Shown here in pieces: positions 31,762 through 42,599 of a stretch of 64,000 nucleotides of DNA. The notes under the pieces are model-generated. The model was not told where the DNA came from and did no database searches. It was given only the letters and a program-made list of their open reading frames with translations. This DNA comes from Acanthochlamys bracteata (lineage: Eukaryota; Streptophyta; Magnoliopsida; Pandanales; Velloziaceae). Location: the NCBI GenBank assembly GCA_019914995.1, contig CM034134.1, positions 4,596,463 through 4,660,462 of the forward strand. The letters are read 5' to 3'. The position numbers were made by a program, and so were the translations under genes. Position 1 is the stretch's first letter; every line of letters starts with the position of its first letter.

Positions 31762-32400
31762 AATGCTTAGTTCGTCCATATTACCTTAAAATATAATAAT
31801 TTAAATTAATTAATAAGAATTATTTTAACTTCTAAATCATAGGATGTGATTTATATTTTTCATATATCATGTTGACAAAGTTTTAAATCATTTGGTAATG
31901 TTTAGTGCTCAATCATATTAAATGAGTGACGGACATATGCTATTTTACAATTTATTAGTATAAATCCTGGTAATAGCTTATATCCAACTTTAATGAAAAT
32001 TTGTTTGAACAGTAATGTATATATAGAATACATCCAGCAGTTGTGTGAATTGAGTAAATGAGCTAGCAATAATAAAGCAAGTTAGTTTGTCAACATGATT
32101 TTCAGTCTATTCCATTATACTAATGCAAACAATTTAAGTTTATATTTCAAATAGATTATCTAATACTACAAATAGTTCACACAAAATTTTATCAAATCGG
32201 GATATAAATTAGTGTTATAATTTATACTTATAAATTGTCAAATCATATATGTTTATCGATAATTTATTGTGATGGAGTAGAAAACATCAACCAAATGATT
32301 TGAAACTTTACCAACAAGATATATAAAAAATATAAGTCATATTCAACAGTTTACATTTTATTAATTGATTTGAATATTTTAGTTTTTAAGGTAATAAGGA
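31762..32400. repeat. Inverted-repeat pair 1 (two ~310-bp AT-rich arms)
   Basis: The left arm (about 31770-32080) and the reverse complement of the right arm (about 32090-32400) align along their length, for example CATATTACCTTAAAATAT with TTATTACCTTAAAAACTA, ATCATGTTGACAAAGTTTTA with ATCTTGTTGGTAAAGTTTCA, and AATCATTTGGTAATG with AATCATTTGGTTGATG. The centre is near 32085. No coding capacity. It lies directly after the CACTA family A end. Confidence 0.75.
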
Positions 32401-32404
32401 CCAA

Positions 32405-32545
32405 AATCTAGTTGGTCCCTATTGCTAAGGTAATAGCAACCAGCTTCCCTTATTTGTCGTCGTTGCTGTTGTGAGCATTAGCAGTCATTTGTGCTGCCGC
32501 TCACGAATGCTATAGCAATAGGGACCAACTTGACATTGATCACTA
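32405..32545. repeat. CACTA family B subterminal-type hairpin between the arm pairs
   Basis: GTTGGTCCCTATTGCT (about 32417) is matched in reverse by AGCAATAGGGACCAAC (about 32514). Inside are further GTAATAGCAACC and GCTATAGC words. The same vocabulary (GCTATTGGTAATAGCGACC) forms the end fragment at 44783-45198, so this is taken as CACTA family B subterminal sequence. Confidence 0.65.
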
Positions 32546-33210
32546 TTAAAATTAGAAATTTTAAAATATCAAATTAATTAATAAAAAATATAATAAAATC
32601 TAAACCATTTAAATTTTTTGTGGATCATGTTCAGAAAATTTTAGATCATTTAGATAACATTTTGTGCTCCATCACAATAAATGATTGAAGTATATGATTT
32701 AATAATTTATAAGATTAAATCGTAGCACTAAAATATATGCAAATGTGATGAATTTTTTTGAACAGAAATATTGTCATATAGAATGTATCTAACAGTTTAG
32801 ATACTCCATTTGAAAAGTAAATGACATAGTTGGTGTAATTAGTATAAGGCAAGAGTATAAGTATTATGCTTTTAACTAAATAGACATGTTTTTGCTAAAT
32901 TTCTCATTCAATTTACACAATTATAAGAATGGAATAACAATCTAAACCGTTGTATACAATGTATACTGCAATAATCATTTTGACAAAAATTTCATCACAT
33001 TTGCATATATTTTGGTGCTACGATTTAGTCATGTTAATTATTAAATCGTATGCATCCATCAATTATTTATTGTGATGAAGCAAAAAACATTATCCAAATG
33101 AATTAAAGCCTTTCCAATATGATATTTGAAACATATATGTCACATCCAATGCTTTATGTTTACTAAAGACAATTTTGTTATTAATTTGAACAGTTTCTAA
33201 AGTAATAGGG
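32546..33210. repeat. Inverted-repeat pair 2, same ~310-bp arms
   Basis: The arms at about 32555-32870 and 32900-33210 are inverted copies of each other: TGTGCTCCATCACAATAAAT against the reverse of ATTTATTGTGATGAAGCAAA, and AAATCGTAGCACTAAAATAT against the reverse of ATATTTTGGTGCTACGATTT. They are also homologous to pair 1, for example GAACAGTAATGTATATATAG with GAACAGAAATATTGTCATAT. The four arms therefore alternate +, -, +, -. Confidence 0.75.
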
Positions 33211-33330
33211 GCTAACTTAAACATTTTGTCCCTATTGCTACGTAATAGCAACCAACAACTATGTTTGTTCGCAATTACTTTAAAGCAATAGAGAGCAATC
33301 TTGTCGTAGTCGCTATTGCTAGAACTGGCT
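33211..33330 (+). repeat. CACTA family B subterminal repeats (left side)
   Basis: CCCTATTGCTACGTAATAGCAACC, AAAGCAATAGAGAGCAATC and GTAGTCGCTATTGC recur within 120 bp, matching the motif set of the right-end fragment near 44800-44960. Confidence 0.6.
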
Positions 33331-33778
33331 CAACTGCACACCTAACTGCATGCATACTAACCCTAAAACCTCTTCCAACCACTCCCCCAACCCCCCAAAT
33401 ATGCTGCCGCACCATCACTGCGCTGTCTTTCCTACTATTGCGCTCACCGCCACTCCTTCCACCGATCTCCACCGCTCCTGTCACTACCGCTAGCGGTACC
33501 TACCCACCCCATCACACGTCAAGTTGTAGTCGCTTCTGCGTTTGCTGCCACCCCTGCCACCGTCCCTACCGCTTGGTGCTACCACCTTTTGTGCTCGTTG
33601 CCGCTCCTCGCTGCTGCTCTCGCTACTGCTGCTGCAATGTTCACCGTCACTGCTCTTGCGCTCGCCGCTGCTGCCGTCACCGCCTACTACTCATTGCACT
33701 GCCTACATTTCACTGCAGCCGCTTAACGTTGCATGCTACCTTGCTACCACACGCCCGCGCCACCGCCGCCGGTTAAGT
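33331..33778 (+). other. Pyrimidine-rich, C/CTG-rich island upstream of the CACTA transposase
   Basis: This is the most GC-rich segment in the window, with strong plus-strand C and T bias (CCACTCCCCCAACCCCCC, CGCCACTCCTTCCACCG, repeated CTGCTGC/CACTGC words). A 171-codon Thr/Pro/Cys/Leu-rich frame runs through it, but it looks like a composition effect because a second frame is also open. En/Spm-type CACTA elements have a GC-rich control region around untranslated exon 1 between the subterminal repeats and the transposase, and the position fits that. I infer a leader/promoter role, not a protein. Confidence 0.45.
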
Positions 33779-34159
33779 TATTTTTGTGAAAAGTTTATAA
33801 AATTAGACTTTTTTAATTGTAATTTTATGCATTTGTCGGTTCTTATAATTGTATTGTTAATCTTCTTGATTAAGAATTCCCTCTTTATTAAAATTAATAT
33901 TAAATTTTATGATAATTGATCATAAACAAATTTTATGTGATTTATACTTAAGATTGCATTTGTATTAAAGTTTAATTAATCATGAACCAAATTTATTTGT
34001 AAGAAATGTATATGTTTTTGTGATAATAAGTAATTTTGTTTCTTAAGAAAAAAGAAGAAATTAAATATAAGATAGTGCATAGGTTAATGCTTTATTAATT
34101 TTAAAAAATAATTTTGTAATGAATAAATCTTCTAAATATTTCTATTTGTATACTTTGTT

Positions 34160-36120
34160 GTAGAGTGGAAAAGAGTTGGATGAGAATTAAAAATAGAGTG
34201 AGCAAAGAATATATTGATGAAGTTAAACAATTTATGAAGTTTACTCGTGAACACTTCGGGGATATGGAGGGAATTCGATATCCATGTAAATTTTGTTTAA
34301 AAGTCTATTGGCAAATATGGGATGTAGTTGAATTAATTTAGCGACAAAAGAAATTATGTGAGGATATTCAACATAGGAAGATCATGAAGAGATACTTTCA
34401 CCAATTGATCGTTGGGTAAGTACTACAGTTCCGACAAATGAAACAAAGCGTGATGATGACAATGATAAGTTGTTTGAAATGACACAAGATGTGAATACAA
34501 GTTTGGTCGTTGGTGTCGGCTATGAGGAACATACTATACAGGCCGTAGAGAATGATGATGACTTGAGAGATTCAATTCTCTATTAACAGATATTTAAAGA
34601 CCATTGTTCTCGGGAAGTAGTGGGCCTTCTTTTCTTTCGTTCGTCGTAAATTGCTTAACGTTAAAGTACAAAATCGAGCAACAACAAGATGATCAATAAT
34701 ATTCTGCAGATATTTTGTGATATTGCTCCTAAAGGTCACTCAATTCCTTCATCATATTACGAGGCAAAAAATAGTATTATGAGGTTTGGGATTGGATTTG
34801 GAGCCTATATATGCATACAAGTATGATTGTGTGCTCTTTAGAAAGAAATTAGCTGAGTTAGATAAATGTCCTAAATGCAACGAATCAAGGTGGAAGCACG
34901 CATATGGTAAAGACAAGAAGATTACTTGAATGTATTACATTACTTCCCACTAAGTTCAAGGTTGTGAAGATTAGTTAGGTCAAGGAAGACTGCGTCGGAT
35001 ATGCGTTGGCATAGAGAAGACAGTGTCTCAGAAGTAAATTTATTAAGGCACCCGGCAAATAATCTTGAAGGCATTTTGATAAGAAGTTTCCTTTGTTCGC
35101 CAAGGACTCTCATAATATAAGGTTGGGTCCATCAACGGATGGCTTCATTCCATTTAATTATATGGATAAACCATATAGCATGTGGCTTGGTATACTTACA
35201 CCATACAATTTGCCTCCGTAGAGATGCATGAAAGAGTCTTTCTTCATTTTATCGTAATTAATTCTTGATCCAAATCAACTTTGTAAAGATTTAGATGTGT
35301 TTTTATCACCGTTGATAGATGAATTGAAAGATTTGTAGGACCGCAAGATCAAAACATATAATGCAGTTTCTCAGAATATATTCAATTTGCATGTTGCGGT
35401 CATTTGGACTATTGGTGACTTTCCTTCAAATGGAATCCTTGGGGATGGGTCACGAAAGATAAGCTTGCTTGTCCAATTTGCAATAAGAACACATTGTGGG
35501 AGAGTATAAAGAATAAGAGATGTTGTAGAGATCACCAGCATTTTGACCTTCCAATCATCCGTTAAGGAAGAGTAAGAAGTTCAACTATAAGCAAGAGAGA
35601 AGGACAAAGCCTAAAGATTTGCATGCATATGACTTATTGTTATAGTTGGAGGCAATGAAAGGAAACAGAATTTGGAAAGCCACCTATGTTGAAGAAAAGA
35701 AAACAACCAGATGCAAATTGGAACCTGTGCAAAAAAGTATTTTGGGAGTTGCCTTATTAGTGAGATTTGCTTATACGCCACAATCTTAATGTTATGCATA
35801 TTAAAAAAATATTGCTGAAAGTATTCTTGGAACTTTAAAGGATATCAAAGGTAAGTCAAGTGATACTTTCAATGCTCGAGAGAAATTGGAGGCTATGAGC
35901 ATATGGCCAATACATCTTCTTCGTGAAGGAAATAAGATAGTGAAGTCATATGCATACTATATCTTGATGGTAGAAAATAGGCAAGCATTCTGTGAATTTT
36001 TAGCAAATGCCAAATTTTCTGATGTACGCAAACAAATTTATACATGTGTGAACACAAAAGACAAGAATATGCTTGGATTGAAAAGTAACGATTATCATGT
36101 TTTATGACAAAAAGACTTAC
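34160..36120 (+). pseudogene. CACTA (En/Spm) TNP2-type transposase, N-terminal and catalytic parts
   Basis: TNP2-type transposases cut and join CACTA elements. The order on the plus strand is diagnostic: transposase-associated zinc domain RVSKEYIDEVKQFMKFTREH then RYPCKFCLKVYWQ (34197-34318); IPSSYYEAKNSI and LDKCPKCNESRWKHAYGKDK (34740-34920); a decayed core with GKPPMLKKRKQPDANW (35676-35720); KKVFWELPY, IRHNLNVMHI, KNIAESILGTLKDIKGKS (35735-35850); KLEAMSIWPIHLLREG (35888); and YILMVENRQAFCEFLANAKF, then QIYTCVNTKDKNMLGLKSND (35960-36090). Many stops and frameshifts are present. The DNLDVMHI-type motif is altered to NLNVMHI. Confidence 0.88.
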
Positions 36121-37720
36121 GCCAATTGGATTGCGTGGTTTAGTACACAAGGATGTACTAGTGCAATAAGTGAGCTGGGCAATTATTTAGAATTTTGTGT
36201 TCAAAGGTGCTTATGGTGGATGCACTTGATAAACTACAAGAGAATAAAGTATTGACCTTATTCAAGTTTGAGATGATCTTTCCTCCTGCCCTTTTCGATA
36301 TCATAGTTCATCTAAATGTACAGTTACCCTATGAAGCAAAACTTGTGGTTCCTCTGTAGTATATCAGTGGATACCTATTGAAAGGTTAGTCATATATTCA
36401 GTGCTCTTGAATATTTACATATTTACAAGTTATTAACTATACGATTTGAATTCATTTAAGACGATTGGTAGATTTCATATCAGTTGTTTGAAATAAGGCT
36501 CAACCTAAAGGATCAATTGCAAAGGCTTATGTTGTGAATGAGTGCTTGGATTTCTGCTCAATGTACTTAAATGGAGAAGATAATATCTTGAACAGAAAAG
36601 AGAGAAATAGAGATATGAACCACATGCCTTTAAGCTCTATTTCTATTTTTTTTTTTGAGAGAGTTCGGGCAATTAGATCATTACAATATGGTAACTTAGA
36701 ACCAGAAGAATTTTCAAAATCTGTTTGGTTTGTGCTCAACAACTGTCATGACGTAGACTGGTAACAATTTTAAGTTTTCTAATTAAGAATTTTTTGATAT
36801 TATATTTTATTAAAACTACTCACGATAAATATGTGTAATAGGGAGCATGAAAATTTGATGCGAATGGAGAATCTCTTAGTTTATAAACTTAGGCACAAAA
36901 AGAATTTGAGATTAGTTTAATCATAAAGTTTGGTTTTCAATTCTAACTTACGGAAATAGGATTGTCACTATATGCTCCTTATATGATTGTTTTGAATTCT
37001 TTAGATAAGACAGTTCTACAATGAGAATTCAAAAGTCGTTTGTGCAGAAATACGTTCACTTGCATGTAGTCTAGATTGTCATATGAGAAAAACCAAGAAT
37101 GTATATTGATAGAGTCAACTATGTGACTAAGCATTGAGACATGGATACATCAACAGAAAATAGTGGTGTTTATTTTCAAAGCGGACCACAAAAGTTGTTC
37201 CATTATTCTCATTGGTGTTCTTCATGAAAATATAGAATTAGGAATCATCAAGAATAGCTATTTAAAAGTGAATGGTTTGATCATGAGTAAAGACCAATAT
37301 GGATAAGTGACGAGTTCATTAGTATTAATATCACTAAGAGATGGTATGTGAATTACCCATATATTCTCGGAAGTCTAGCTGTGCAAGTATATTACATGCC
37401 TAATAACATGATGGGTAAGGATTGGATAGTGCTGCAAATAGTTATACAACATCGTCTGTTTGAGCCGTCACCGTTCCGTTGGGAAGAAGAAACAACATCA
37501 GATGATGCCAATATTGAAGACGATGTATATCAAGAAGCTGGATGTTTGAATATAATGGGTGAACCTACATGTGAAAAGATTTATCCTCAAGTTAGGAGTG
37601 ACATAGATTGGGAGGTCATTGAACACCGTAATAAAGAACAAAGCCTACGCATAGATGAAGATCAATATCCCGTGCACTCTTTCACACTCCTTCTGCCTCA
37701 ACTTCTTCTCTGAGCTCCGA
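36121..37720 (+). pseudogene. CACTA TNP2-type transposase, C-terminal DUF4218/DUF4216 parts
   Basis: Continues the same gene. KRLTPIGLRGLVHKDV (36108-36155) and LDKLQENKVLTLFKFEMIFP (36222) begin the DUF4218-like part; VHLNVQLPYEAKLVVPL and KAQPKGSIAKAYVVNECLDF (36500-36550), CSMYLNGEDNILNRKERNRD continue it. The DUF4216-like part shows SKSVWFVLNNCHDVDW (36715), FKSEWFDHE, ISINITKRWYVNYPYILGSL (37320-37370) and AVQVYYMPNNMMGKDWIVLQ. The acidic tail TSDDANIEDDVYQEAG is the usual end. The last ~120 codons (37348-37710) are open. Confidence 0.85.
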
Positions 37721-37839
37721 CATCATTCGTTCTTTGCCACTTGCATCTCCGCTTGATGATTCAGGATCCCCTGCAGATACGCCAATTGCCAATGCTGATT
37801 AATTAATTTTAGTTTACTATTTAAGATGCTTGTATTAGT

Positions 37840-38919
37840 ATATGTAGGATCCACCTGCCAAGACACGCAACGTAGGCCCAGAGATGCCCGTGCAGCTACC
37901 TTACATAACTAAGCTAACAAAGAAGGAAAGGTAGCTGTACAACTTACTGCCGATGGCGTGCCCATTAGTTTCTACTCGGAGTGACTTATAAGAGAGTTGG
38001 TAAATTGATTCGCTCTCATTCTCTAGTAGACGTTGAAGGATGGATATGGTTAGAGAAGAACGACTGTAAGTCATTGAGATGATACAAGCACAGCTAGTGG
38101 TATTTATTAATATATCACAACAAAAACTATTTATATACAAGCCTTTTACTACCTAAAGTTGTTTTTATTTCTATAAAGGAAAATTTTGAATAGACTTTAT
38201 AAGTCCAGTTTGGAGACGTTATTTGCACAAAGCAGGAGAAGACTAGTACAAGAGAAAGAGCACACAAACATTATAAGAAAATAGGACGTGGAGAACGTGA
38301 TAGGGCTAATCCGCTAAGAGATTCTAGTAGGAGTGGTAAACTTTTGATTGGGTTAGTTTATACAATCTATTCGATGATCTTGAATCTACGGTGTGTATTT
38401 TTTTCGATGAAAATAAAAATAGATTGTTACAATTTACTAACTTATATATTATTTTATAGGTAGTGTCGAAAAGTTGAAAGAGTCTTGAAGTAGGCAACTC
38501 CATCCCTAGTACGGAGGAAGTGAAAGTATTGCCAACATTTCTCATTGAACTGTAAGTATATCTAATATTTTGATATGTATGCCTATAATATTTGTTTGTT
38601 TTATGTTATAAAATGTATACAGAGTGAGGGGCCATTAGGAACATATAAGATCGCATATATAAAGAAGTCAGGTGAATGGATTTCAAAACGAACACTAAGC
38701 AACTATGTATGTAAAATATTTAAATATCATTTACAACAATTAATACACTATTAAGTACTACTACATGAATTTTATAATTATAGGAAAGGATATGCTCGAC
38801 GAAACAACACAAACCGAGCATCCGATGATGCAAGAAGAAGTAATGCAAAATGTTCTAAGAAGCGTATCTGGCTATTACCAGTGTTGAGGACTTGGAAAGC
38901 GACAAAAGGCCACGAAACC
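37840..38919 (+). pseudogene. CACTA Transposase_24-type protein remnant (family B), cut by SIRE insertion
   Basis: Downstream of the transposase in the same orientation the plus strand reads DPPAKTRNVGPEMPVQLPYI then, one frame over, KLTKKGKVAVQLTADGVPIS and FYSE, matching the N-terminal part of Transposase_24-type proteins. After a decayed middle, MMQEEVMQNVLRSVSGYYQC then LGKRQKATKP (38820-38910) is the conserved VLGxxSGYxxGLGxGxKP block. Copia LTR sequence starts at 38920, a few codons later. It is a family distinct from 29985-30850. Confidence 0.65.
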
Positions 38920-39930
38920 TGTTGCAAATCCCAAATACTTTGATGATAACACATATTTGAGAATCACTGCTAAGCTTTGAACATGTTTACATTGAATTTG
39001 AATATCATATAGAGCTAGATAGAACATCATGCAGAATTTGGCCAAGTCTTAAGGCCTAGTTGACATGCCAAGTTCACACGAGCCTATCTGTCTACTCACA
39101 ACAGCAAATGGCGATTTCTTAATTGCATTTAAAAGATGGCATGACTAAATGGAGACAAGGAGCATGATATTTCCTCAGGTATCGAAGGCAGGTGAATTTC
39201 ATGAAGTTTGCTGACCACACTAGTTAAAATCACTAGATCACTTGGGCAGCGGCAAAAGCTTATCTCTCAGCCCAGGCACTAGTTTGTTCTACTTTATTCT
39301 ATGGATAAAAGACTTCTTGAAGTTTCTATAGTCCATAAATCAGGCTATTCCATGAAGAAATGAATTCTACAAAAATTGATGAAGCTCATTCTTTTGCATC
39401 TTCCAATTCCCGATGCACCGAGTGAACCTCTTCTGGACAACAACGTGCAATTTCGATATATCTCTGCTTTAGTCATATTTTCGAGATCTGAATTTCACTA
39501 CTGGAAGCTGACTAAAGATCTATCTATGTTCCAAAAATAAGGCAAATATATCCACTACCAAAGTTTCAAAAATCAGCAAAATGGTTGGACAGACTAGGCC
39601 AGCTGATGGACTCAATCGGACATTCATTTGGGCCAAACCTATTTTCTAGATTCATTTATGTGCCAACCACTTGCAAATGCACTCAGAAGATACTAAGTCA
39701 ATCGGGAAGATTTATAGAATATTTATTTTATGGAGAGAATATTGGAAGATATCAAGCAAATCTACAAAGATGAAAAGTTTTGCAGTATGGACACAATCTA
39801 GACCAATGAAGTTCAAATGCCTATAATCTCAATCATCCGTTGGAATTTTGGTATGATCCTTATATGCAGATTGGGAGGACATCTAAATTAATTCTATGGA
39901 AAGGAATCATGTTGGTTGATGATTGAATAG
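38920..39930 (+). repeat. 5' LTR of SIRE-like copia element (truncated)
   Basis: Starts TGTTGCAAATCCCAAATACT and TTTGATGATAACACATATTT, the LTR start typical of the lineage, and is colinear with 44465-44782 and with the complete LTR at 45389-47485 (for example CAGGTATCGAAGGCAGG / CAGGTATCGAAGACAGG and GGAAGATATCAAGCAAATCTAC / GGAGAATATCAAGCAAATCTAC). It breaks at about 39930 directly into gag-pol, so its promoter-distal half, the PBS and most of gag are lost. Confidence 0.8.
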
Positions 39931-39959
39931 TAGAAATTCTAAGAAGCACTTGAACTAAT

Positions 39960-40460
39960 GAATGAAAGTTAAGATGATTTGGGTTTCAAAGGGAACTATT
40001 AGACCAGCTAACACTAAAGAACCCAAAGAAATTTGGGAACCTGAGATGCGAGCAATCTCTTGCAAGTATGCTTTGAGATCGAGAGGAGTAGAAGAACCAA
40101 CAGATTCTCGATAGCGGCTATTTCAGGCATATGATAGGAGACGTTACTATCTTCAATCATCTAGAGGCATACCAAGGAGTAATAGTTACTCTTGGAGATT
40201 ATAGCAAGTGTTTGGTAAGGGTATTGGTAAGATTGTTGTTGTTGAAAGGAAGAATAGAGTGCTAGTTGATATACATTTACCAAAGCATCTTTATGCCAAA
40301 GCTGTGAATACCGCTTGTCATATTATTAATCACGCTTTTATAAGACCCTTGTTTAAAAAGACTCCTTGTGAATTGCTTAAGAATAAGAAACCTAATATTC
40401 TAGCTTTAAGTCTTTTGGTTATAAATGCTTTATCTTAATCAATGGCAAAGCAGAACATTG
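39960..40460 (+). pseudogene. SIRE-like gag-protease-integrase remnants
   Basis: The plus strand reads MIWVSKGTIRPANTKEPKEI (39975), CKYALRSRGVEEPTDS, then the pre-integrase block ILDSGYFRHMIGDVTIFNHL (40107) and EAYQGVIVTLGDYSKCLV. It jumps to VVVERKNRVLVDIHLPKHLY, AKAVNTACHIINHAFIRPLF and KKTPCELLKNKKPNILA (40238-40410), the integrase end and its GKKP-type block. The integrase catalytic DDE core between KCLV and VVERKN is deleted. Confidence 0.8.
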
Positions 40461-40939
40461 GTAAGTTTGATTCCACAAGCAACGAAGGTTTATTTCATGG
40501 CTATCAAACTCTTCCAAAGCATTTAGAGTTTTCAGCAAAAGAACTTAACTTGTGTCGGAATCCATTCTTGTTATGTTTGATGAGACTAACTCTATGCCGA
40601 GAACTTTGAAAATGTTAATGTAAGTAGTGATGATGAGAATGACAAGATTGTAGAAAAGAGCAATCAAAGAGCAGTTCCTGAACAGTACCCAAATAGTGAG
40701 GATCTACTCTTTGGACAGTCGAATGAATAACGAACAGAAGACAATTCCTTTTAGTCAACAAAACATGATCAGCAAAGAACAAATTCAGTCACCCACAACA
40801 ATTCAAATACCGTTCTAGTCACTCTCAAGAAAGCATTATAGGTAATGCAAACCAAGGGGAAAGAACAACATCATAATTGAGATAACTTTTATGAACATTC
40901 CGCTTTTGTTTCTAAAGTTGAACCTCGGGTATTAATTAT

Positions 40940-41700
40940 TCTCTAACGGACAATTCCTGGATTATGGCTATGCAGGAAGAGCTTAACCAATTTGAAAGGA
41001 ATTGTTTTTGGAATCTTATTCCTAAACTTTGTGATAAAACTTTTATAGGTACCAAGTGGGTGTTTCGCAACAAGATGGATGAAAAAGGTTTTATTGTTAG
41101 AAATAAAGCAAGATTAGTTGCTAAAGGTGACTTTCTAGAGGAGGGTATTGATTTTGAAGAAACTCATACTCCCGTTGCACTTTTAGAAGTTATTCGCTTG
41201 TTAATTGCATTTGCTTGTCACATGAATTTCAAGTTGTTTCAGATGGATGTGAAAAGTGCATTTCTCAATGACTATATCAAAGAGGAAGTATTTGTTGAGC
41301 AACCACCAGGTTTTGAAAATCCCAAGCACCTGTATCATTTCTACAAGTTATCAAAAGCTCTCTACCAACTCAAACAAGCACCACGTGCATTTTTTATCGA
41401 GAAAGGTTTCTCTCGCGGTAAAATTGACTTTATCATTTCCATTAAGCATGATAAGAATGATATATTAGTAGTACACATGTATGTAGATGATATTTTTTTG
41501 GGTGCTACTAATAAATCCTTATGCAAGTAATTTGCTAAGCTTATGCAGGGTGAGTTTGAAATGAGAATGATGGGAGAACTCAACTAATTTCTTGGACTAC
41601 AAATGAAGCAACTTGACAGTCGCATTTTCATAAACCAGAGAAAGTATGTTAGGGACTTACTGAAGAAGTACAATATCGAATAATAAAAAAGTATAAGTAA
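40940..41700 (+). pseudogene. SIRE-like copia reverse transcriptase
   Basis: The 188-codon frame at 40964-41530 is the longest intact piece of a recognised protein in the window. Blocks: MQEELNQFERNCFWNLIPKL, IGTKWVFRNKMDEKGFIVRN, KARLVAKGDFLEEGIDFEET, PVALLEVIRLLIAFACHMNF, LFQMDVKSAFLNDYIKEEVF with the motif A Asp, VEQPPGFENP, LSKALYQLKQAPRAFF, and MYVDDIFLGATN with the YVDD active site intact. A deletion removes the usual stretch after APRAW. After the stop at 41528, QLNxFLGLQMKQLDSRIFIN- and KYVRDLLKKYN-like wording continues in another frame. Confidence 0.9.
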
Positions 41701-41729
41701 CCCCACGGCCACGAATATTAAGCTTGACA

Positions 41730-42415
41730 AAGATTAATTAAGGATGTTGATCAAAAGCTCTATCAAGGTATGATTGGTGTAATTCTCTACTTAACTGCTA
41801 GTAGACCTGGCATTTAATACAAGATTTTCTTATGTGCCCGCTTTCAAAGTGCACCTAAAGAATCTCACTTGGTTTGTGTCAATAGAAAATTTAGATATCT
41901 TGTAGATACAAAAGAGCTTGGTTTATTTTATTCTAAGGGCGTGCTTTTGTCTTTGTTGTGTATGTGGATGTAGACTTTATGGGATACAAACGTAATAGAA
42001 AAAGCACGAGCAGCTCATGTCAATTTCTACGTGGATGTCTAATTTCTTGGTATTCAAACAAGCAAGTATCCATCGCTTTATCAACTATAGAAGTCGAGTG
42101 TGTTGCAGCAGGTAGTTGTTATGCACAGGTATTATGGATCAAACACCAACTTCTTGATTTTGCCTATAAATGCATAATATGCCTATTTACTTTGATAATA
42201 CAAGTTCCTTTGATCTTTCAAAAAATCTTATTCAACACTCTCCCACAAAGCACATAGAACGTAGGCATCATTTTATTTGTGAGCATATTGAGTGTAATGA
42301 TATTGTTTTGAATTTTGTTGATTTTGAAAATCAACTCGTCGATATTTTTACAATGCCTTTATCTTCCAATTCATTTTTGTGTATTTGTCGTGAATTTGGA
42401 TTGTGTTATATATAA
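41730..42415 (+). pseudogene. SIRE-like copia RNase H and pol end
   Basis: YQGMIGVILYLTASRPGI (41765), CARFQSAPKESHLVCV, then DVDFMGYKRNRKSTSSSCQF with LRGCLISWYSNKQVSIALST, IEVECVAAGSCYAQVLWIKH (41958-42150), the RNase H region with SWxSxKQ and EAEY-type motifs (Tyr replaced by Cys). It ends KHIERRHHFICEHIECND, VDFENQLVDIFTMPLSSNSF (42250-42385), the usual end of copia pol. Frames change at 42170 and elsewhere. Confidence 0.88.
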
Positions 42416-42599
42416 TTTTATCATCTTGAAAATGAATATAAAAATATTATTTAAAATTATAAATATTTTAATTGATTTCAAATTGTTTATATTAACGGTC
42501 ATGTCTAGAAGAGCTAGCTGATGCTACTTAAACACTTCTTTCAATATCTAGTGTTCTTTTCTTGTTAAGTGTTTTAATACTCCGCAAACTCTTTCTTTC

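Noticed and set aside
33261..33919. 171- and 125-codon Pro/Thr/Cys/Leu-rich frames
   Set aside because: Two frames of the same C/T-rich island are open together, which indicates composition rather than coding; kept only as a possible leader.
40208..40438. Intact copia integrase gene
   Set aside because: Only the region after the catalytic core is present; the DDE residues are missing.
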